DNA of 64,000 nucleotides from UBA5266 sp964610025. Lineage in GTDB: Bacteria > Bacteroidota > Bacteroidia > Bacteroidales > WCHB1-69. Under the pieces are notes generated by a model. That model was not told the origin of the DNA and did not search any database. It worked only from the letters and a program-made list of their open reading frames with translations. The DNA lies in NCBI GenBank assembly GCA_964610025.1, contig CAZSTX010000003.1, forward strand, positions 22,007 through 86,006, in the 5' to 3' direction. Made by a program: the position numbers and the translations under genes. Below, one piece after another: positions 25,621 to 35,501 of this stretch (its first letter is position 1; each line of letters starts with the position of its first letter).

Positions 25621-25956
25621 GCAGAATCTAAATTTTAATAAAAATAAAATATTAATATTTACAGTATAAACTTACGATAGTCTATATTTTGTCTTAAATT
25701 GTAGTTAATAGTAACTTTTGTTGAATAATCTTGTTGTCGATAAATGAAGTGAGCTATTGGGAAACAGCATTTTCAAAAAAACATGTACTTTTGTCCATTG
25801 TAGATTTATATCGTAAGAAAATACAAAAGTACAAAAAATAATGGGGTTAGATAGAAAAATCACCTCCTTATTTTAAAATTATTTTTATCGTACAATAGTG
25901 ATTACTAATAGAATAATATTCTTAAAATAACAACATATTTTTTGAGATACTTCCTA
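25621..25956. other. Gene-free right end of the Rhs island
   Basis: No supported coding sequence. It holds an 11-bp inverted repeat (25784-25794 and 25823-25833, TGTACTTTTGT and its complement) in which each arm contains a TACTTTTG -7 element pointing inward, and the right 30-bp direct repeat (25901-25930). The left and right limits of the island are defined by the direct repeats. Confidence 0.6.
25901..25930. repeat. Right copy of the 30-bp direct repeat flanking the Rhs island
   Basis: Identical to 21329-21358, so it carries a duplicate of the last dacB codons and stop outside any gene. It ends 26 bases before the yitT stop (25957 on the minus strand). Confidence 0.9.
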
Positions 25957-26889
25957 CTATTCAATTGCTTTTGCTCTCAGCGATGCAAATCCTTCTCCAA
26001 AAATTTCACTTGCATCAATAATAGACATAAAAGCATTTAAATCTATTTCATGGATAATATGAATAAGTTGTGGTATTTGTTTTTTAGACAAAGTAGTAAA
26101 AATGATTTTTTTTTCAGCACCACTATACATTCCCTCTCCGTTAAAAAAAGTTCCTCCTCTATTCAAATCTTTGAGTATACGCTGTTTAATTTCTTCATGT
26201 TTATCAGAAACAATAATAACTGCTTTTCCTGAGCTAAATCCTAAAATAGTTTTATCAACGACAACGCCTGTAACATAAATAATTAACCATGAATACAATG
26301 GAATAGTCCAATCTTCAAATGCTATTAATGCACCGAGTACAATAAAAGAATCGATAAATATCAACAAAGTTCCTAATGGTATATGTTTAAAATATTTATT
26401 TGCTATCATTGCAATAATATCAGTTCCTCCAGATGTAGCTCTAGTTTTAAAGATAAGTCCTAATCCAAATCCTAACAAAACTCCTCCGCATAAGGCAATA
26501 ATAAAATTAGCAGCAGGATCAGGAATAGATGCATCGACAGAGGAAGGGATTAATGGAGCATAGCCATAAATTTTTTCAAGTATTGTTATAAATGCCGACA
26601 AAGAGAATACTCCAATTAAAGTTTTCCATCCAAACTTTGGTCCAAGCCACAAAGTTCCAATAATAAGTAACGGAATGTCTAACGTTATTCCTGATAGTCC
26701 AATTTTAAAATCAAAAAGATGATGCAAAATGATAGCTATTCCATAAACGCCTCCTGGTGCAAGTTTCAAGGGAGATATAAATATCACTAAACTTACTGCC
26801 ATCAAGAAAGTTCCTAATAATATCAAGCCATAAGTTTTGATTAACTCTTTAGCATTTAATTTTTCTTTTTTTATAGCAAAAGATTTCAT
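25957..26889 (-). CDS. YitT family membrane protein (DUF161/DUF2179)
   Basis: A 310-residue protein with five or six membrane segments in the first 200 residues, including LILLGTFLMAVSLVIFISPLKLAPGGVYGIAIIL, the GLGLIFKTRATSGGTDIIAM motif typical of the family, and SWLIIYVTGVVVDKTILGFSSGKAV. A cytoplasmic C-terminal DUF2179 domain follows (about 225-310, ILKDLNRGGTFFNGEGMYSG). The transport role of YitT proteins is not established. It is convergent with dacB across the Rhs island. A terminator lies directly upstream, so it needs its own promoter, which I could not identify. Confidence 0.9.
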   Translation of the reverse strand: MKSFAIKKEKLNAKELIKTYGLILLGTFLMAVSLVIFISPLKLAPGGVYGIAIILHHLFDFKIGLSGITLDIPLLIIGTLWLGPKFGWKTLIGVFSLSAFITILEKIYGYAPLIPSSVDASIPDPAANFIIALCGGVLLGFGLGLIFKTRATSGGTDIIAMIANKYFKHIPLGTLLIFIDSFIVLGALIAFEDWTIPLYSWLIIYVTGVVVDKTILGFSSGKAVIIVSDKHEEIKQRILKDLNRGGTFFNGEGMYSGAEKKIIFTTLSKKQIPQLIHIIHEIDLNAFMSIIDASEIFGEGFASLRAKAIE

Positions 26890-26902
26890 ATTTAATTAGA
26901 TT

Positions 26903-26936
26903 AAAAAAAAGAGATACTTTACAATGCATCTCTTTT
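26903..26936 (-). terminator. Intrinsic terminator of the tuf-rpoC-DUF3467 block
   Basis: On the minus strand AAAAGAGAT and ATCTCTTTT form a 9-bp stem (26928-26936 with 26907-26915) with a 12-base loop, followed by a T-run (plus-strand A residues 26903-26910). It begins 15 bases after the DUF3467 stop. Confidence 0.82.
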
Positions 26937-26950
26937 CACTTTTATGATTT

Positions 26951-27262
26951 TTATGCTTCTCCTTTATTTTTGACCATTTGAATTGGAACTCCTTTCATAG
27001 GATCAAAATCATTTATCTTTCCATTAAAAGATTCAAATCTTTTAATATTATCTTCTAATGCTAACAACAATCGTTTTGCATGTTGAGGAGTTAATATAAT
27101 ACGAGATTTCACTTTTCCTTTTGGTACTCCGGGCATTAGGGCTACAAAATCGACAATAAATTCTGAATTTGAATGAGTTATTATAGCTAAATTTGAATAC
27201 GTACCTTCGGCAACATCGTCGCTTAAGGCAATATCTATTTTTTGTTCTTTATTTTCTTCCAT
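26951..27262 (-). CDS. DUF3467 family protein
   Basis: A 103-residue cytoplasmic protein recognised by SNLAIITHSNSEFIVDFVALMPG, SRIILTPQHAKRLLLALEDNIKRFE. It follows rpoC by 5 bases, a neighbourhood that is conserved in Bacteroidota and suggests a link to transcription, though no function is known. It is the last gene before the block's terminator. Confidence 0.88.
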   Translation of the reverse strand: MEENKEQKIDIALSDDVAEGTYSNLAIITHSNSEFIVDFVALMPGVPKGKVKSRIILTPQHAKRLLLALEDNIKRFESFNGKINDFDPMKGVPIQMVKNKGEA

Positions 27263-27267
27263 TTCAA

Positions 27268-30200
27268 TTATTCTTTTTTAGATGCTAATAAATTTTTATA
27301 TTCTTCCATTGATCCAACAATGATATTTTCATATTCTTTAAGTCCTGTTCCGCTCGGTATAAGATGCCCAACAATTACATTTTCTTTTAGTCCTTCAAGC
27401 TCATCAGATTTAGCATAAACAGCAGCTTCGGTTAAGATTTTTGTTGTTTCTTGGAAAGAAGCAGCAGAAATCCAACTGCGAGTTTGTAGCGATGCGCGTG
27501 TAATTCCTTGAAGTATTTGTTTACTTGTTGCAGATTGTGCATCTCTGACTTCTATTTCAGCTTTATCTTGACGTTTTAGGTATGAATTTTCATCTCTTAA
27601 TTCACGCATTGAAATGATTTGCCCTTTTTGATATTTCATTGATTCGCCTGCATTAAGTACTATTTTTTTATCCCAAATATAATCGTTTTCTTCTTGAAAT
27701 TCTTGCTTGTTTATTATTTCTTTTTCCAAAAAGCGTGTATCGCCTGGATCAATAATTTCAACTTTTCGCATCATTTGCCGAACAATAACTTCAAAATGTT
27801 TGTCATTAATTTTAACTCCTTGCAGTCGATAAACTTCTTGTATTTCATTAACGATATATTCTTGCACTTTCATAGGTCCTCTAATAGCTAATATATCAGC
27901 TGGCGTAAGTGCTCCTTCAGACAAGGGTGTTCCAGCATGTACAAAGTCATTTTCTTGTGCTAAAATTTGTTTTTTAGTTGATACAAGGTATTTTTTTTCT
28001 TCTCCTGTTTTAGAAGTAATTATAACTTCACGATTGCCACGTTTTAGTTTTTTACTAAAAGAAACTATTCCCTCTATTTCAGATACAACAGCTGGGTCGG
28101 AAGGGTTTCTTGCTTCAAACAATTCAGTAACACGCGGAAGTCCTCCGGTAATATCGCCTGATTTTCCGAATATACGTGGTATTTTAACTAACACACTTCC
28201 AGCTTTAACACTATCTCCATCAGCTACTTCTAAACGTGCACCAACAGGCATATCATATTCTTTGATTATTTCATCAAATTCATTTAATATACGAATAGTT
28301 GGATTTTTTCCTTTATGCCTACTCTCAATTATTATTTTAGATGTCATACCTGTCTGATCATCTGTTTCAGTTCTATAAGTAACAGATTCTATAATGGAAT
28401 CAAAAGCAACTTTCCCTGAGGCTTCTGCTATAATTAAAGCGTTAAAAGCTTCCCAATCGGCTACCAAAGTACCTTTTGTTATTTCATCGCCTGTTTGTTT
28501 ATAAAGAATTGAACCATATGGTATATGATTGGTTGTTAAAACAATGCGTGTGGTTTTATCTAATATACGCATTTCGGCTGAACGCCCTACTACTCTTTGG
28601 CAAGGTTTTCCATTTTTTTCTATAGCTATCGCTCTGAGTTCGTCGATTTCTATTATTCCATCGTATTTTGCCTTAATATTTGTTTGGACACTCAAACTTC
28701 CAGCAGCTCCTCCAACGTGAAATGTACGTAATGTAAGCTGTGTTCCAGGTTCACCAATAGATTGAGCAGCAATAACACCTACTGCTTCTCCTTTTTTTAC
28801 CATTTTAGAAGTAGAAAGATTACGTCCATAGCATTTTGCACAAACGCCATGTTTGGATTCACATGTTAATACTGAACGTATTTCCATTTCTTCAATACCA
28901 GCATCTTCTATTTCCTTACTTATTTCTTCTGTTAATTCTTCGCCAGCTCTCGCTATCAATTCTCCCGTTTGCGGATGGTAAGTGTCGTGCAAAGCAGTAC
29001 GCCCTAATATTCTTTCATATAGTGATTCTACTACATTATCATTTTTCTTAAGAACGTCTACTAAAAGTCCTCTCAAAGTACCACAATCTTCTTCAGAAAT
29101 AATAACATCGTGAGCTACGTCGACAAGTCTACGAGTTAAATAACCAGCATCGGCAGTTTTAAGAGCTGTATCAGCTAATCCTTTACGTGCTCCGTGTGTC
29201 GAAATAAAATATTCTAAGACTGAAAGTCCTTCTTTAAAGTTAGCAAGAATTGGATTTTCAATAATTTCGCCTCCTGTCGAACCTGCTTTTGAAGGTTTTG
29301 CCATTAATCCACGCATACCCGATAATTGTCGTATTTGTTCTTGTGAACCACGTGCTCCCGAATCAATCATCATATATACAGAATTAAATCCTTGGCGATT
29401 TTCAGAGAGTTTTTCCAATAAAATGCGGCTTAATTTAGCATTGGTATGTGTCCATATATCAATTATTTGATTATAACGTTCATTATCTGTAATTAATCCA
29501 CTATGATAATTGAACATGACTTCGTCTACTTGTTGATTAGCATCATTTATTAAGGTTTCTTTTTCTTCTGGAATAATAACATCGCCTAAGTTAAACGAAA
29601 GTCCTCCTTTAAATGCCATTTTAAATCCTAAATCTTTAATATCGTCAAGAAATTTTGCTGTTTGAGCTGTTCCTGACTTCTTTAAAATACTTCCTATAAT
29701 ATCACGTAAAGATTTTTTAGTTAATAATTCGTTGATATAAGGATGTCCTTTGGGTACTACTTCATTAAAAAGAATACGTCCAACAGTGGTTTCAATTATT
29801 TTTAAAGTATTGTCTCCTTTTATATCAACTTTACATTTAATAATTGCATTTAAGTGTAGTTTATTTTCATTGTATGCCATAATGACTTCTTCTGGAGAAT
29901 AAAATAATTTCCCTTCTCCTTTAATCAATACACTATCAGAAGATTTTAGTTCTTTAGTCATATAATATAATCCTAAAACCATATCTTGCGATGGAACTGT
30001 AATTGGTGCTCCATTTGCAGGGTTTAATATATTATGAGAAGCTAACATAAGCAGCTGTGCCTCTAAAATAGCAGCGTTTCCTAATGGTACGTGTACAGCC
30101 ATTTGGTCTCCATCAAAGTCGGCGTTAAAAGCAGTACAGGTTAAAGGGTGTAATTGAATAGCTTTTCCTTCTACTAATTTAGGTTGAAAGGCTTGAATTC

Positions 30201-31536
30201 CTAAACGGTGTAGTGTAGGAGCTCTATTGAGTAATACAGGATGCCCTTTTAAAATATTTTCTAATATATCCCATATAACAGGATCTTTTCTATCAACAAT
30301 TTTTTTTGCCGATTTAACAGTTTTTACAATTCCTCTTTCTAATAGTTTTCTTATAATAAATGGTTTAAATAATTCAGATGCCATGTATTTAGGTAAACCA
30401 CACTCGTTTAATCTAAGTTCTGGACCTACAACAATTACTGAACGTCCTGAATAATCAACACGTTTTCCTAATAAATTTTGACGGAAACGTCCTTGCTTTC
30501 CTTTTAAACTATCAGACAAAGATTTTAAGGCTCTAGCATCTGACCTATAAGCATTTGTCTTACGTGAATTATCAAACAATGAATCTACAGCTTCTTGTAA
30601 CATACGTTTTTCATTACGCATAATAACGTCGGGAGCTTTAATATCCATTAGTCTTTTCAAACGATTATTACGGATAATAACTCTACGATAGAGTTCGTTT
30701 AAATCAGAAGTTGCAAAGCGACCTCCATCTAAAGGTACTAATGGTCGTAGTTCTGGTGGCATAACAGGAATGACTTTCATTATCATCCATTCTGGTTTAT
30801 TTTCAATTCTTTTTCTGCTATCTCTAAAGGCTTCGAAAACATGCAATCGTTTAAGTATATCTTGTTTTCTTTGTTGTGAGGTTTCTGTACTTGCTTTGTA
30901 TCGCAAATCGAACGATTCTTTATCTATATCTATCTGTAGCACTATATCCAAAATGGCTTCAGCTCCCATTTTAGCAATAAATTTATTAGGGTCGCTGTCT
31001 TCTAAGAAAGCATTTTCTTTCGGTATTCTTTCGATTATTTCATAATATTCTTCTTCGGATAAAAGGTCTAATTTATTAATACCTAATTCTACGGCAGCGC
31101 CAGCTTGAATTACAACTAATTTTTCATAATAGATGACAGCTTCTAATTCTTTAGATGCCATTCCAACAAAAGCGCCAAGTTTATTAGGTAATGATTTAAA
31201 AAACCAAATATGAACAATTGGGATTATTAATTGGATATGTCCCATGCGTTCTCTTCTTACTTTTCTTTCTGTAACTTCAACTCCACAGTGATCACAAACT
31301 ATTCCTTTATAGCGAATCCGTTTATATTTTCCACAATGGCATTCCCAATCTTTTACTGGACCAAAAATGCGTTCACAAAACAAACCGTCGCGTTCTGCTC
31401 TATAAGTGCGATAATTAATGGTTTCTGGTTTGGTAACTTCTCCTTTAGATTGTTCAAATATCGATTCCGGAGAGGCTAAACTAATTGTAATTTTCGAAAA
31501 ATCTTTTCTTATATTTGTATCTTTTCTAAATGCCAT
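27268..31536 (-). CDS. rpoC: DNA-directed RNA polymerase subunit beta'
   Basis: A 1,422-residue catalytic subunit of RNA polymerase. Features in order: the N-terminal zinc finger (CHCGKY...CDHCG, about 64-85), the bridge to the active site with the Mg-chelating NADFDGD at 471-477, the rudder/lid region (GKRVDYSGRSVIVVGPEL), the trigger loop and bridge helix area (SGARGSQEQIRQLSGMRGLM), a second zinc site (CESKHGVCAKCYGRNL) and the C-terminal GITRASLQTRSWISAASFQETT. Length is typical of Bacteroidota. It lies 50 bases after rpoB. Confidence 0.98.
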   Translation of the reverse strand: MAFRKDTNIRKDFSKITISLASPESIFEQSKGEVTKPETINYRTYRAERDGLFCERIFGPVKDWECHCGKYKRIRYKGIVCDHCGVEVTERKVRRERMGHIQLIIPIVHIWFFKSLPNKLGAFVGMASKELEAVIYYEKLVVIQAGAAVELGINKLDLLSEEEYYEIIERIPKENAFLEDSDPNKFIAKMGAEAILDIVLQIDIDKESFDLRYKASTETSQQRKQDILKRLHVFEAFRDSRKRIENKPEWMIMKVIPVMPPELRPLVPLDGGRFATSDLNELYRRVIIRNNRLKRLMDIKAPDVIMRNEKRMLQEAVDSLFDNSRKTNAYRSDARALKSLSDSLKGKQGRFRQNLLGKRVDYSGRSVIVVGPELRLNECGLPKYMASELFKPFIIRKLLERGIVKTVKSAKKIVDRKDPVIWDILENILKGHPVLLNRAPTLHRLGIQAFQPKLVEGKAIQLHPLTCTAFNADFDGDQMAVHVPLGNAAILEAQLLMLASHNILNPANGAPITVPSQDMVLGLYYMTKELKSSDSVLIKGEGKLFYSPEEVIMAYNENKLHLNAIIKCKVDIKGDNTLKIIETTVGRILFNEVVPKGHPYINELLTKKSLRDIIGSILKKSGTAQTAKFLDDIKDLGFKMAFKGGLSFNLGDVIIPEEKETLINDANQQVDEVMFNYHSGLITDNERYNQIIDIWTHTNAKLSRILLEKLSENRQGFNSVYMMIDSGARGSQEQIRQLSGMRGLMAKPSKAGSTGGEIIENPILANFKEGLSVLEYFISTHGARKGLADTALKTADAGYLTRRLVDVAHDVIISEEDCGTLRGLLVDVLKKNDNVVESLYERILGRTALHDTYHPQTGELIARAGEELTEEISKEIEDAGIEEMEIRSVLTCESKHGVCAKCYGRNLSTSKMVKKGEAVGVIAAQSIGEPGTQLTLRTFHVGGAAGSLSVQTNIKAKYDGIIEIDELRAIAIEKNGKPCQRVVGRSAEMRILDKTTRIVLTTNHIPYGSILYKQTGDEITKGTLVADWEAFNALIIAEASGKVAFDSIIESVTYRTETDDQTGMTSKIIIESRHKGKNPTIRILNEFDEIIKEYDMPVGARLEVADGDSVKAGSVLVKIPRIFGKSGDITGGLPRVTELFEARNPSDPAVVSEIEGIVSFSKKLKRGNREVIITSKTGEEKKYLVSTKKQILAQENDFVHAGTPLSEGALTPADILAIRGPMKVQEYIVNEIQEVYRLQGVKINDKHFEVIVRQMMRKVEIIDPGDTRFLEKEIINKQEFQEENDYIWDKKIVLNAGESMKYQKGQIISMRELRDENSYLKRQDKAEIEVRDAQSATSKQILQGITRASLQTRSWISAASFQETTKILTEAAVYAKSDELEGLKENVIVGHLIPSGTGLKEYENIIVGSMEEYKNLLASKKE

Positions 31537-31586
31537 GAGTTATATTTTTTTCTAAAAAATTCAAAATTAAATTATACATTAGTAAA

Positions 31587-34500
31587 TTATTCAAAAGTTA
31601 TATTTAAACACAAACTTTTTAATTCATTTACTAAAACATTAAATGATTCTGGTAAGTTAGGTTTTGGCATATTGTCTCCTTTAACAATTGCTTCGTAAGC
31701 CTTAGCTCTTCCTACTACATCATCCGATTTAACAGTAAGGATTTCTTGTAAAATATTAGACGCTCCAAAAGCTTCAAGCGCCCACACTTCCATTTCTCCA
31801 AAACGTTGTCCTCCAAATTGTGCTTTTCCTCCTAAAGGTTGTTGCGTTATTAATGAATAAGGACCTATAGAACGGGCGTGCATCTTATCGTCAACAAGAT
31901 GGTGGAGTTTCATCATATAAATACAACCTACTGTAATTGCTTGCTCAAATCGTTCACCTGTTCCTCCATCATATAAATACACACTTCCATTTTCAGGCAA
32001 TTCGGCTTTTTTAAGATATTCATTGACTTGTTCGATGTTTGCACCATCAAAAATAGGTGTTGAAAAATGCAATCCTAATTTTTTTCCAGCCCATCCCAAT
32101 ATTGTTTCATAAATCTGACCAATATTCATACGCGAAGGTACTCCTAATGGATTAAGTACTATATCAACAGGTGTCCCATCTTCCATAAATGGCATGTCTT
32201 CTTCGCGAACTATACGTGCAATAATTCCTTTATTACCGTGTCGTCCTGCCATTTTATCTCCAATTTTCAACTTTCGTTTATTTGCTACATATACTTTTGC
32301 CATTTGCACAATACCTGCTGGCAATTCATCGCCAATAGTAATAGCAAATTTTTTGCGTGTATAGAGAGCATTTAATATTCTAATTTTTTCATTATAATTA
32401 GAAACCACTTGCGCCACCAAATTATTCACTTTAGCATCTGTAGTCCAAGCTGTTAAAATAGCACTATTAAAATCTATTGTGTTCAGTATTTTTTGAGAAA
32501 ATTTAATTCCTTTAGGGACAAAGATATTATTAAGATTGTCATGTACTCCATGCGATAATTTTCCTTCTAAAATCTTATATAATTTTAAAACTAATTTTTC
32601 TTTTAATATTTCGCACTCTTTTTCTTGTTGTAACTCAATATCATTAATGGTATCTTTTTCTTTAACTTTTCGTTTTTGAGTTTTTACCATACGAGAGAAA
32701 AGACGATTTTCTAATACAATTCCTTCCATAGATGGAGGTGCTTTTAAAGAAGCGTCTTTTACGTCTCCTGCTTTATCGCCAAAAATAGCTCTTAATAATT
32801 TTTCTTCTGGCGTAGGATACGATTCTCCTTTTGGAGTAATCTTTCCGATTAAAATATCGCCTTCTTTTACATGTGCACCAACGCATACAATTCCATTTTC
32901 GTCAAGATCTTTTGTTACGTCTGAACTTACATTAGGAATATCGTTTGTTAATTCTTCTATTCCACGTTTTGTATCTCTTACTTCCAAAGTAAACTCATCA
33001 ATATGTATAGAAGTAAAAATATCTTCTTTTACAATTTTTTCAGAAATAACGATAGCGTCTTCAAAATTATAGCCTTTCCATGGCATAAATGCTACCATTA
33101 AATTTTTCCCTAATGCTAACTCTCCTTGCGCTGTTCCGTATCCTTCTGTAAGCACTTGTCCTTTTTCAACTTTTTGTCCTTTTTTTACTATTGGAATAAT
33201 ATTAATAGTAGTACTTTGATTAGTGCGTTGAAATTTGGATAAATAATATATTTTAGTATTTGAATCGAAGCTGACAAGTTCTTCTTTTTGACTTCTATTA
33301 TATTTAATACGAATTTGTGCTGCATCAACATATTCTACAACGCCATCACTTTCAGCATATATCTGAGAACGTGAATATTTAGCGACTTTGCTTTCGATTC
33401 CTGTTCCTACTATTGGTGCTTCTGTTTTCAACAAAGGCACAGCTTGACGCATCATATTTGAGCCCATTAAAGCACGGTTAGCATCGTCATGTTCTAAAAA
33501 AGGAATGAGCGAAGCGGCAATAGAAGTAATTTGGTTAGGAGCAACATCAATAGCATTAACTTCTTCTGGTTTTACTATCGGAAAGTCTGCCAATTGTCTA
33601 GCTTTCAATCTTTGTTGATTAAAAACTCCTGTTTTTTCATTAATATCTTCTGTTGCTTGTGCAATAACTAAATTTTCTTCTTCTGCACTCAAATAAACTG
33701 CTGGCTGGTCATAAAACACCTTTCCATTTTCAACTTTTCTGTAAGGTGTTTCTATAAATCCTAAACGATTTATTTTAGCATATACACATAAAGAAGATAT
33801 TAAACCAATATTAGGTCCTTCAGGTGTTTCTATTGTACACAAACGACCATAGTGGGTATAGTGCACATCACGGACTTCAAATCCTGCTCTTTCTCGCGAT
33901 AGCCCACCTTGCCCTAATGCCGAAATACGTCTTTTATGAGTTATTTCTGCTAATGTATTGGTTTGATCCATAAATTGAGAAAGTGCATTTGTTCCAAAAA
34001 ACGAATTAATGACTGAGGATAAAGTTTTGGCATTAATAAGATCGGCAGGTGTAAACAATTCATTATCGCGTACATTCATTCTATCTCGAATAGTACGTGC
34101 CATGCGTGACATACCTATGCTAAATAAATTTATTAATTGCTCTCCTACAGTTCTAACTCTACGATTACTAAGGTGATCTATATCGTCAACTTCAGCTTTT
34201 GAATTTATAAGTTCAATCAAGTATTTAATAATAGATATAATATCTTCTTTGGTTAAAATACGTATATCATCTGAAATATTTAACCCTAATTTTCTATTAA
34301 TTTTAAATCTTCCCATTTCTCCTAAGTCATAACGCTTGTCAGAGAAAAATAATCTTTCAAATACTGATCTAGCCGTTTCCTCATCGGGGGGTGCGGTATT
34401 ACGTAATTGAAAATAAATATATTCAATAGCCTGCTTTTCAGAATTAGTTGGGTCTTTCTGTAAAGTATTAAAAATCACAGAATAATCTAATGAATCAGCA

Positions 34501-35387
34501 TCTACTTTATGAATAAAAATAGTTTTTATTTTATTATTTGCAATTAAATTAATATGTTTTTCTTCTAGAATTGATTCTCTTTCAATTAAAATTTCAGTAC
34601 GTGGGATAGTTACTATCTCACCTGTTTCTTCGTCAACAAAGTCTTCGTCCCAAGTTTTAACAACACGAGCAGCTAGTTTTTGCCCTAGTAATTTTTTCAA
34701 ATTCGACTTGGTAGCTTTTTCTTCTTTTGCCATATTAAATATGGTAAGAATATCTTTATCAGATTCATATCCTATAGCACGAAGTAATGTCGTTACAGGT
34801 AATTTCTTTTTTCTGTCAATATAAGCATACATTACATTCGAAATATCAGTAGTAAATTCTATCCATGATCCTTTGAATGGAATAATACGTGCTGAGTAGA
34901 GTTTGCTTCCATTAGTGTGAAATGACAATCCAAAGAACACTCCAGGCGATCTATGCAATTGAGAGACAATGACTCTTTCTGCTCCATTAATAATAAATGT
35001 GCCTTTTTCTGTCATATAGGGAATGAGTCCTAAATACACTTCTTGAATAATGGTTTCAAAATCTTCGTGATCTACGTCTGTACAATAAAGTTTTAGTTTA
35101 GCTTTAAGGGTAACGCTATAGGTTAAGCCTCTTTCAATACATTCTGTTGTAGAATAGCGAGGTGCATCAACAAAATAATCTAAAAATTCAAGTACAAAAT
35201 TATTTTGAGTATCTGATATAGGAAAGTTTTCTTGAAAAACTTTATACAACTCCTCTTGGTATCTTAATTCTGGACTAGTATTTATTTGAAAAAAATCTTT
35301 GAACGATTTTAGTTGAATATCTAAAAAATCAGGATATTCAAATTGTGCCGACGAGGCAAAGCTTATACGTTTTGTATTATTAACCAA
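31587..35387 (-). CDS. rpoB: DNA-directed RNA polymerase subunit beta
   Basis: A 1,266-residue beta subunit. Recognised by FASSAQFEYPDFLDIQLKSF at the N-terminus, the rifampicin-pocket region (FGTNALSQFMDQTN...HKRRISALGQGGL), GYNFEDAI, AGRHGNKGII and the C-terminal PLGGKAQFGGQRFGEMEVWALEA. The best start is TTG at 35387 (VNNTKRISFASS after the initiator): an in-frame stop lies a few codons upstream and no ATG precedes the conserved N-terminus. It follows rplL after 114 bases that contain a strong hairpin. The rifampicin region looks normal. Confidence 0.97.
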   Translation of the reverse strand: MVNNTKRISFASSAQFEYPDFLDIQLKSFKDFFQINTSPELRYQEELYKVFQENFPISDTQNNFVLEFLDYFVDAPRYSTTECIERGLTYSVTLKAKLKLYCTDVDHEDFETIIQEVYLGLIPYMTEKGTFIINGAERVIVSQLHRSPGVFFGLSFHTNGSKLYSARIIPFKGSWIEFTTDISNVMYAYIDRKKKLPVTTLLRAIGYESDKDILTIFNMAKEEKATKSNLKKLLGQKLAARVVKTWDEDFVDEETGEIVTIPRTEILIERESILEEKHINLIANNKIKTIFIHKVDADSLDYSVIFNTLQKDPTNSEKQAIEYIYFQLRNTAPPDEETARSVFERLFFSDKRYDLGEMGRFKINRKLGLNISDDIRILTKEDIISIIKYLIELINSKAEVDDIDHLSNRRVRTVGEQLINLFSIGMSRMARTIRDRMNVRDNELFTPADLINAKTLSSVINSFFGTNALSQFMDQTNTLAEITHKRRISALGQGGLSRERAGFEVRDVHYTHYGRLCTIETPEGPNIGLISSLCVYAKINRLGFIETPYRKVENGKVFYDQPAVYLSAEEENLVIAQATEDINEKTGVFNQQRLKARQLADFPIVKPEEVNAIDVAPNQITSIAASLIPFLEHDDANRALMGSNMMRQAVPLLKTEAPIVGTGIESKVAKYSRSQIYAESDGVVEYVDAAQIRIKYNRSQKEELVSFDSNTKIYYLSKFQRTNQSTTINIIPIVKKGQKVEKGQVLTEGYGTAQGELALGKNLMVAFMPWKGYNFEDAIVISEKIVKEDIFTSIHIDEFTLEVRDTKRGIEELTNDIPNVSSDVTKDLDENGIVCVGAHVKEGDILIGKITPKGESYPTPEEKLLRAIFGDKAGDVKDASLKAPPSMEGIVLENRLFSRMVKTQKRKVKEKDTINDIELQQEKECEILKEKLVLKLYKILEGKLSHGVHDNLNNIFVPKGIKFSQKILNTIDFNSAILTAWTTDAKVNNLVAQVVSNYNEKIRILNALYTRKKFAITIGDELPAGIVQMAKVYVANKRKLKIGDKMAGRHGNKGIIARIVREEDMPFMEDGTPVDIVLNPLGVPSRMNIGQIYETILGWAGKKLGLHFSTPIFDGANIEQVNEYLKKAELPENGSVYLYDGGTGERFEQAITVGCIYMMKLHHLVDDKMHARSIGPYSLITQQPLGGKAQFGGQRFGEMEVWALEAFGASNILQEILTVKSDDVVGRAKAYEAIVKGDNMPKPNLPESFNVLVNELKSLCLNITFE

Positions 35388-35448
35388 TGTTATAGTTTTT
35401 TAATGTTTACGATAAGAAAAATTTAAAGAACGTTTATTTTTTTAGAAT

Positions 35449-35483
35449 ACATATAAGATCCCAACGTTTGGAATCTTATATGT
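35449..35483 (-). promoter_or_regulatory. Strong hairpin between rplL and rpoB (attenuator or processing site)
   Basis: Arms 35449-35462 and 35470-35483 form a 14-bp stem (11 perfect pairs ATCTTATATGT/ACATATAAGAT plus three at the top, one G-U) with a 7-base loop. No T-run follows on the minus strand. It sits where many bacteria have an attenuator or RNase III site that adjusts ribosomal protein output relative to RNA polymerase output. Confidence 0.65.
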
Positions 35484-35501
35484 AAAAGGGATAATATTTA
35501 A

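Noticed and set aside
30227..30454. Open frames on the plus strand opposite rpoC and rpoB
   Set aside because: They are shadows of the strongly conserved genes on the other strand and resemble no protein.
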